From Eurosta solidaginis (lineage: Eukaryota > Arthropoda > Insecta > Diptera > Tephritidae): DNA of 64,000 nucleotides. The notes beneath the pieces are model-generated. The model ran no database searches, was not told the DNA's origin, and saw nothing but the letters and a program-made list of their open reading frames with translations. The DNA is taken from the NCBI RefSeq assembly GCF_040869045.1, contig NC_090323.1, positions 152,850,426-152,914,425 of the forward strand, given 5' to 3'. Below, one piece after another: positions 56,934-64,000 of the stretch; within the stretch, counting starts at the first letter, position 1, and every line of letters begins with the position of its first letter. A program made the position numbers and the translations under genes.

Positions 56934-58499
56934 ATATTATTTTCTATTCAACAATAAAATATATAGACAATCAAACGGTCTTGGAATAGGAAATCCCACA
57001 TCAGCTATTCTTTTGGAGGTGTTCATGCAAAACCCGGAAGAAAAGTACATATAGGAACTGTAATCGGACTTGGGCGGGTCAGTTTGGCCAACATAACTTG
57101 GTGACATAATATGTGTTTTAACTACCAATAACGTACCTCAACAGGATAGGAACATAAAATTCACAATAGAAACCGAAAAAGACGGAGGAATCAACTATTT
57201 TGACCTCACGATAACCATTGATAAAGTTGCCAATAGATTTAACTATAACATATATAGAAAGCCAACGGCAACCGACACAATAAAACATAATATTTCGAAT
57301 CACCCCAATAGCATAAAAATGCAGCATTAAGGCATTTGGTACAAAGGCCTGAAAGAACATATCCTACAAAATAGCATAAAAATTAAAGCTTGAATTAAAA
57401 TTACATTGCTTCAAACAACGGATATAAAAATGCACTCCTAAATTAACTCAGAATGAAGCATGGTGAACCAAAACGAAATAACGAAAAGAGAAATACCAAC
57501 AGTTGGAGGACTATGACATATACTGGGAAAGCAATATATAAATAGCAAAACTTTTTTTAAAAATACAACATTAACATAGCGTTTAAAACGTGTAAAAATT
57601 CAGGGCGAAAGCTAAAAACTAACATTTAGTCAGAGGATCCGTTTAGCAGCCACGGCGCAAACAAGCTTACTTGCTGATTCCAACACAGTACATGTGACAA
57701 ACAGAACGGAATTCAAACATCATACCAGAATCCAACTTAGGGAATCACACGGTCCCCAGCAAACGTCAGTAAAACAGTCAAGGGCCAAAGTAATGAAAAA
57801 GGCACAAAAATAAACAGAAAATAATAAAAGCACCAAACCAACAAGCAGTCAAAGAAGATCAAACGACTAAAACTACCGACTTCTACCTACCTCAGTCAGC
57901 CACACAAATCGATCGGCAAAAACCACAATCGGTTCTGAGTTAACCCACAGCACATTCACAAACATCAATTTTGACAATACCTGCTCACGTAACTACGAAC
58001 TATAAATTCAAGACAAACGACAACAACAGATCAGAACGAAAATTGAGACTGATGATGGCTGAAACCGGGTTTTCTCGAAAGAAAATTTGACAAGAGATGA
58101 CGGAAAATCGTTCCAATTATCCATCCTGTCGGAATATTAACAAAACAAGAAGAGTCATTAAATTAAACTTTGTTTTAACACATAAAGATTAGTAATGTAT
58201 AATAACTACTGGCAAACTTTTAAAATATAAAACTAGCAGGCAATTTATATTATAAATTACTTGAAATAACTTTTGTTGATGTCAAGTAAACGCTGGCGGT
58301 TAAAGCTAAACCGATGAAAATTGACCGAGTAATATAAAATCTCCTTGATATAAAGTTATGCGAATTACCAGCTACTGCAACAATAAAAGTCATCCAAGAA
58401 GTTGGTCCATTTTATCCAACTCAATTGCCCAGAGAAAAATTTTTTATTATTTTTCCGAACGCTTCGGCTCTCAGTTTTTGCTGTCATACACTCAGGTTA

Positions 58500-60373
58500 C
58501 TTACTTACTTACTTAATTGGCGCTTAACCGTCTAAACGGTTATGGCCGTCCAACAAGGCGCGCCAGTCGCTCCTTCGCTCCGCCAACCGGCGCCAATTGG
58601 TCACACCAAGGCAGTTTAAATCGTTTTCCACCTGGTCCTTCCAACGGAGTGGGGGCCGCCCTCTACCTCTGCTTCCATAGGCGGGTTCCGATAGAAACAC
58701 TTTCTTGGCCGGAGCATCATCTTTCATTCGCATAACATGGCCTAGCCAGCGCAACCGCTGCGTTTTAATTCGCTGGACTATGTTGATGTCTGCGTATAGC
58801 TCGTACAGCTCATCACTAAATCTTCTTCGGTACCCGCCATCGCCACCGCGTAGAGGTCCATAAATCTTTCGAAGAACTTTTCTCTCGAACACTCCCAAAG
58901 CCGCTTCATCTGCTGTTGTCATGGTCCATGCTTCTGCCCCATATAGCAGGACGGGTACGATAAGTGACTTGTAGAGAATGATTTTCGTTCGCCGAGAGAG
59001 GACTTTACTTTTCAATTGCCTACCTAGTCCAAAGTATCATTTATGGGCAAGATTGATTCTTCGCTGGATTTTAGTGTTGATGTTGTTGCTAGTGTTGATG
59101 CTGGTTCCCAAATAAACGAAGTCTTTTACTATTTCGAAATTATGGCTGCCAACAGTAGCGTGGTTGCCAAGGCGCGTATGCGCTGACTCTTTGCTGGATG
59201 ACAGCAGGTACTTCGTTTTGTCCCCATTCACCATCAAACCCATTTTTACCGCTTCTTTTTCCTGTTTGGAGTAAGCAGAACTAACAGCGCGGGTGTTTAG
59301 GCCGATGATATCAATGTCATCAGCATATGCCAGTAATTGCATACTTTTATAGTATATTGTTCCAGTGCGGTTAAGTTCTGCAGCTAGTATAATTTTCTCC
59401 AGCATCAAATTAAAGAAATCGCACGATAGGGGGTCACCCTGTCTGAAACCTCGTTTAGTTTCGAACGGCTCGGAGAGGTCCTTCCCAATTCTGACTGAGC
59501 TGATGGTGTTGCTCAACGTCATTTTGCACAGCCGTATAAGTTTTGCGGGGAAACCAAATTCAGACATAGCGGCATATAGGCAGCTCCTTTTCGTGCTGTC
59601 GAAGGCGGCTTTAAAGTCGACGAAGAGGTGATGTGTGTCAATTCTCTTTTCACGGGTTTTTTCCAAGATTTGGCGCATTGTGAAAATCTGTTCGATGGTA
59701 GATTTACCAGGTCTGAAGCCGCATTGATAAGGTCCAATCAGCCGGTTAACGGTGGGCTTCAATCTTTCGCACAATACACTTGAAAGGACCTTATATGCGA
59801 TATTAAGAAGACTGATTCCACGATATTTGGTGCATTTTGCAGTATCCCCCTTCTTGTGGACTGGGCAAAGAACACTTAGATTCCAACCGTCGTGCATGCT
59901 TTAGTCCGCCCATATTTTGCTAAGAAGCTGCTGCATGCGCCTTAGCAACACCTCGCCGACGAACTTGAATAGCTCCGCAGGCAATCCATCAGCGCCCACG
60001 GCCTTGTTGTTTTTCAATCTGGTTATTGCTATTCTAACTTCGTCATAATCGGGCGGGGGGACATATATTCCATCATCATCGATTGCGGAATCGGGTTCTT
60101 CGTCTCTGCGCTGTGAATTGCTGCCTCCATTTAGGAGAGCAGAGAAGTATTCCCTCCATAATCTAAGCAATCTCTGGACATCAGTTACAAGGTCGCCATT
60201 TTCATTCCTACTGGAGTTTGCCCCGGTCTTAAAACCTTCCGTCTGTCGCCGTATTTTTTGGTAGAATTTTCGGTCGTTATTCCTGGTGGCTAGCAGCTCA
60301 AGCTCCTCGCACTCACGCCTTTCTGCTTCTGCCTTTTTCTTCCTGAAAGGGCGTCTCGCTTCCCTTTTCAACT
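58500..60373 (-). mobile_element. RTE-clade non-LTR retrotransposon, 5'-truncated
   Basis: Flanked by an 11-bp duplication CACTCAGGTTA at 58489-58499 and 60374-60384. On the minus strand it ends in (TAAG)n (58500-58515 as TTAC repeats), the short-repeat tail typical of RTE. The 5' truncation removes the endonuclease. It is the best-preserved RTE copy of the window. Relatives are at 14581, 23113, 41890 and 48645. Confidence 0.92.
58524..60371 (-). pseudogene. RTE reverse transcriptase, two nonsense codons
   Basis: One minus-strand frame runs through the whole segment, about 615 codons. It is interrupted only by TAA at 59901-59903 and TGA at 59037-59039. Motifs: NKAVGADGLPAELFK at about 59960-60020, GFRPGKSTIEQIF, FVDFKAAFDS (first catalytic Asp), FRQGDPLSCDFFN, LAYADDIDIIG (catalytic pair), FVYLGTSIN, then the C-terminal block LYKSLIVPVLLYGAEAW, QRIKTQRLRWLGHVMRM and RGRPPLRWKDQV. 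All RT blocks are present in order, so decay is recent. The endonuclease half is missing by truncation. Confidence 0.93.
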
Positions 60374-60384
60374 CACTCAGGTTA

Positions 60385-61044
60385 AAGTAGAATATTTAGT
60401 TCCTCAACTACTCCGAAAACAATCCGTAAATGTTCAAGAACTAAAAACACAAACTCATCCCAAAATAGTGTTGAAACTATCCCTCAAACCATCCCGCAGC
60501 AGTTATGAAATTATGCTTTTAACAGTCTAGAAATAGCATTGGAACAGCCCGAATATATTTTCAAAAATATTTCGAAATAATCCCGTATTGATCCTTAAAA
60601 AGTCTGAAATGATTTTAAAAATTTTACGAAATGATCGAGAATATATGCCAGTAATAATTTCAAAAAATGTATTAGAATACACCCAAAATTAATATCAAAA
60701 TAGTCCATTATAGTAAAGTGTAGCATATCGATTCCGAAACAGCCTTGAAATCATCACAATAAAATTCCGAAAACATCCGTAAATTATTCCAAAACGTTCC
60801 TGATATAATCCTAAATATACCAAATGGTCATAAATCGGGAAAGATTTCCGAAATAAATCCGTATCGCCTTCTTAAATCAGTTAGTTCTTTTCAATACATC
60901 ACTGATCTGCACTTGGTCTCCTTTATTCTCAGTAGCACAAAAATCGCAAATCTAGATGAGTAATTAATTAATCTAGTCGAGCATTCCCAAATGAGATTCA
61001 AGGGCTTGATAAGCCCAATAAAAAGCTTTATAGCCTCAGAACTT
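60385..61044. other. Unassigned intergenic stretch
   Basis: Contains loosely repetitive phrases of the kind CCGAAA...ATCCC/AATCC (for example 60470-60850), perhaps an old degenerate repeat. No coding region. Confidence 0.4.
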
Positions 61045-61320
61045 CGGCAACCCAATTGTCAACCTCACCTATGCGAAGCGAATCCTACTACAAATATAAA
61101 TGTATCATACACATATTTATCAGGCAAGACTCTGGCGACCCCTAGTTCCTCACAGACCTAGGGAGTGGGGGCGGGTTGGCCTAGAAGGTTTAATGTGGTC
61201 ATATCAATCCTTCACGAAATGGTCGGACTAGTACCTTAATGGTGTTTGTTATCTGAACGTATACGATATATATCCGGCAAAGTACTATCAACATCGATAG
61301 CACTCCCCGAAACCTTCAGC
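61045..61320. repeat. Unclassified interspersed repeat, copy 2
   Basis: Diverged counterpart of 48985-49340: CCCAATTGTCAACCTCACCT, CTCTGGCGACCCC, GGTTTAATGTGGTC, AATGGTCGG and ATATATCCGGCAAAG in the same order and spacing. Confidence 0.5.
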
Positions 61321-62093
61321 GAATATTTTTATAGTATATACCACAACAGCATTGTACGAAAAATTAAAAATTTGTCTGATCCCAATTTTGGTTGACAGCT
61401 CGGTCGAGGTATCACAAAAAGTATGAACCCAAGCGAGCCTTTCGTTTCATACCAATAATATAAACTAAATTCTTTTGGGATCGAATATAATAAACTTTCG
61501 GAAGGCCATGGCACGTTGGGTTCAAATACTAATACTTGCTAGAGGCATGACCTTGCAACAGTGAAATCATATTCCAACCGACCTTTTTGGAAATTAAAGG
61601 CTGTTAGACTATATATGTCTGTATATGTTGTTGCAACAGATTTCCGGCAGACCTGATCCCGGAGTTTTTCGCTTGTATTCCAATAAGCAATAAATATTTC
61701 GACAAAAAAAAAAAATACTTGATTTGGTAATTCAATACTTTGTATACATATATCATAAAAAAATTACTTTATTGCTAAAGCTCATATTTTAATATGTAAC
61801 GTTCGCTCACATGCCGACTTAAACTCTCTCACTTGCAAATATCTAACTCAGCATTTACATTGTGTAGTAGCTTTGGGGTTCTCATAAAAATATTAACAAA
61901 GGAATATTATATAAACAAATTTTTTTTTTCGAAAATCTATGAAAAATAATAAGATCACCCTAATGTATATTTATCTGATCCCTAAGGAAATGCATTTCAA
62001 CATGCATGTGTATATGCATTAACCTGGGTCGATTTGTATGGGCAAAAGTTAACCGATATCGCGCCATCGATTTTTCGGTAGGATTTGGGCTAA
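61321..62093. other. Unassigned intergenic stretch
   Basis: AT-rich, no gene recognised. Confidence 0.5.
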
Positions 62094-62379
62094 GGAAAAA
62101 AAAGTTCCACTACGCATACCCAAAAAAATAATTTTCGAGCCTGCAAAAAAAAAAAATGACGAAAGGGTAAATTTTTCGACCAAAACACTCCCCAAAACCC
62201 AAAAAATATTTTTTTTCTTCAAAAAACTGTCGTAAAAACGTTGGCGATAACAGTTTTTTGAAAAAAATATTTTTTGGGTTTTGGGGAGTGTTTTGGTCGA
62301 AAAATTTACCCTTTCGTCATTTTTTTTTTGCAGGCTCGAAAATTATTTTTTTGGGTATGCGTAGTGGAACTTTTTTTCC
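62094..62379. repeat. Near-perfect 286-bp palindrome (foldback hairpin)
   Basis: Left arm 62094-62230 (137 bases) and right arm 62250-62379 (130 bases) are reverse complements, differing mainly in the length of A/T homopolymers. A 19-base loop (62231-62249) separates them. Each arm includes ACTACGCATACCC, TTTCGAGCCTGCA and ACACTCCCCAAAACCC. No open frame and no clear flanking duplication. It could be a foldback MITE or a source of hairpin RNA. Confidence 0.93.
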
Positions 62380-63600
62380 ATGGACCCATTCTAATATGCA
62401 TATAATTTTATTCAGATATATGTAAACAGCTTTAAATAAAAATTATTTATTAATATGCATCGCTCCACTAAACTTACCGGTTCTGATCACTGGAGAATCC
62501 ATTCAGCGCATGAGCCACAACCGCATAAATAAACTTTGACAATAAGCCCGGAAAATCCAGTATAATGAATATATGAGCACATTTAATGCATATCTGTGAT
62601 GATACAATTGCACCTACATTTAAGTATATTTGAGCACAGCAAGTATGTACATAAGAGTACATACATACATACATGTATATGAACATGATAGAAAAATGCA
62701 TATGTGCAATATTATAATCCAGTATTGTACACGCGATTACACTAACATCAATATATACAAATATATGCACATTTATGTATAGTAAGAAGATTTGTTCTAT
62801 ATACATATCTGTGCCTTTGCAATGTTGCATATCCATTTCGAACCGGCGTGCATCCGCACCAACAAAAGACGAAGAAAGGCTGCCTGGTATGCAAGCTGGT
62901 TTGTTACATCTTTGGTTAGTTGTCGGTTGGCATGCTGCTTGGTTACCAAAGTAGTTGTTGTTGTTAGAACAGCTTTTATTCAATATGTTCCCTAAGCGCA
63001 TTCATTCTCAGTAATGTCACTTTTTGATTTCCGGTCACCGCAGTAGATATGTTACAAGAAAAAAAAAACATAAGGATGTAGCTGGGAGTTTACATGCGTT
63101 GGCTATGTAAACGGATGCAGTCAAAAAGGAAATCCAAGTCAATAGAGTACGGTGGCATTAGAAAGAGGTACAGGGTAAGGGTGCTTTGTCTACGGATTAC
63201 TTTATTCTGCGCCCCATGTAAAGGGCTTAATAGATTGCTGCAAAAGCTTGATGAATAATCCTCTTCAAATACTAACAAGTAAAGTTGAGTGAAATCATGC
63301 ACTTCAATTTTGTTGATGTTTTCACAATTTTTTGTTTTGTTTTCTAATAAAGCGTAATTTTTTTCTGTCATGCCAATTGTCGCCAATTTTTATAACCAGT
63401 AGTTTTGTTGCGTATAACTGTAATCTGTATTGCACTAGAACAATCCAAAAAAGCCTAGAGCAAACTTTCCTTTCAACCATACAAAAAATAAATGGTAAGC
63501 CTTTTTTTATTCCTTCTTGTTTCGATTTTTGGTTGGGTTTGTTTATTTTGGATGGTTTGCTTGTTTGGTCTCTTTCTTCCCTTTTGCTTTGTTTGTCTGT
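62380..63600. other. Unassigned intergenic stretch
   Basis: AT-rich with an ACAT repeat at 62659-62675 and GTTGTTGTT near 62955. No gene recognised. Confidence 0.5.
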
Positions 63601-64000
63601 ATCATCAGTATCGAAAAAAATTCGATTGAGCTATGTCCGTCCGTCCGTCCGTCCGTCCGTCCGTCCGTCTGTCCGTTAACACGATAACTTGACTAAATTT
63701 CGAGGTATCTTGATGAAATTTGGTATATAGGTTCCTGGGCACTCATCTCAGATCGCTATTTAAAATGAACGATATCGGACAATAACCACGCCCACTTTTT
63801 CAGATCGGTATTTAAAATGAACGACATCGGACTATAACCACGCCCACTTTTTCGATATCGAAAATTTCGAAAAACCGAAAAAGTGCGATAATTCATTACC
63901 AAAGACGGATAGTGCTATGAAACTTATGACGCAGAATAGAAAATTAGTAAAATTTTAGACAATGGGCCTGGCACCGCCCCCTTTTAAAAGAAGGTAATTT
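63601..64000 (-). mobile_element. DINE-1-like element, copy 4, cut by the window edge
   Basis: From about 63607 the sequence matches copies 1 and 3 internally (ATCAGTATCGAAAAAAATTCG, then a long GTCC tract at about 63635-63676, then the AACACGATAACTTGA phrase). The usual TATACTCAG end is not present, so the left end is deleted. A block of about 55 bases (63750-63800) is duplicated at 63801-63855. Continues beyond the window. Confidence 0.75.

Larger units (their letters stand above)
56335..58140 (+). pseudogene. Decayed Penelope-like element with nested solo LTR
   Basis: Right of the solo LTR the frame reads YYFLFNNKIYRQSNGLGIGN, then PTSAILLEVFMQ, the conserved GMGSPLS-type block of Penelope RT. 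Further on, a stretch that should contain the YVDD box reads WPT, stop, LGDIICVLTT (about 57090-57120), so the catalytic box is lost. Then DLTITIDKVANRFNYNIYRK and PTATDTIKHNISNHPNS match the thumb region. The PLE frame can be followed to just left of the LTR. The 3' part at 58018-58130 parallels the fragment at 42727-42855. Stops and frameshifts are numerous. Confidence 0.75.

Overview
The window looks like repeat-rich, gene-poor nuclear DNA from a higher fly (Diptera, probably a tephritid-like or other schizophoran lineage). This is inferred from the retroelement families, from DINE-1-like repeats carrying a (GTCY)n tract, and from AT-rich intergenic sequence with CATA and CAA microsatellites. 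I found no host protein-coding gene, rRNA, tRNA or CRISPR array that I could support. Nearly everything recognisable is a transposable element (TE) or satellite, and every TE coding region is broken or partial.

Left part (1-16.8 kb). A 5'-truncated R1-clade non-LTR retrotransposon lies on the minus strand at 1201-4144, inside a (TATCTG)n microsatellite. That microsatellite is interrupted again by a small inverted-repeat element (4488-5070). From 6132 to 14110 there is a nested complex. A minus-oriented DINE-1-like (Helentron-associated) element was hit twice: by a 5'-truncated RNase H-bearing retrotransposon (6909-7799) and by a near full-length copy of the R1-clade family (8445-13867). Both insertions have 13-bp target-site duplications.

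Centre (16.8-31 kb). A 1.3-kb (AGGAG)n polypurine array is followed by a hAT remnant (18897-22537). The hAT remnant contains another DINE-1-like element, which carries about 12 tandem copies of a 128-bp unit. Next come an ancient RTE-clade copy (23.1-25.1 kb) split by a hAT MITE with perfect termini, a PIF/Harbinger element with a MADF-domain exon (26241-27255), and a hAT deletion derivative with GTAC-rich ends (28081-28824) inside TTATCGA-type repeats.

LTR retrotransposon (30540-36968). This Ty3/Gypsy element has nearly identical LTRs, an ATAT target-site duplication, a Gag with a SAP-like N-terminus and coiled coil, and a -1 frameshift heptamer directly before the gag stop. Gag and pol are each interrupted by a nonsense codon, and pol also by a frameshift. 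A related solo LTR, also flanked by ATAT, lies at 56377-56933 inside a decayed Penelope-like element.

Right part (37-64 kb). Decayed Jockey-type, RTE and Penelope fragments, an AGTCAA-type degenerate satellite, another DINE-1-like copy (53071-54849), a 5'-truncated RTE element with an 11-bp duplication (58500-60373), and a near-perfect 130-bp-arm palindrome (62094-62379). A further DINE-1-like copy runs off the right edge.

The elements do not form a pathway. What the window records is an insertion history: nested insertions give relative ages, and the youngest-looking events are the R1-clade, LTR and RTE insertions with intact target-site duplications.
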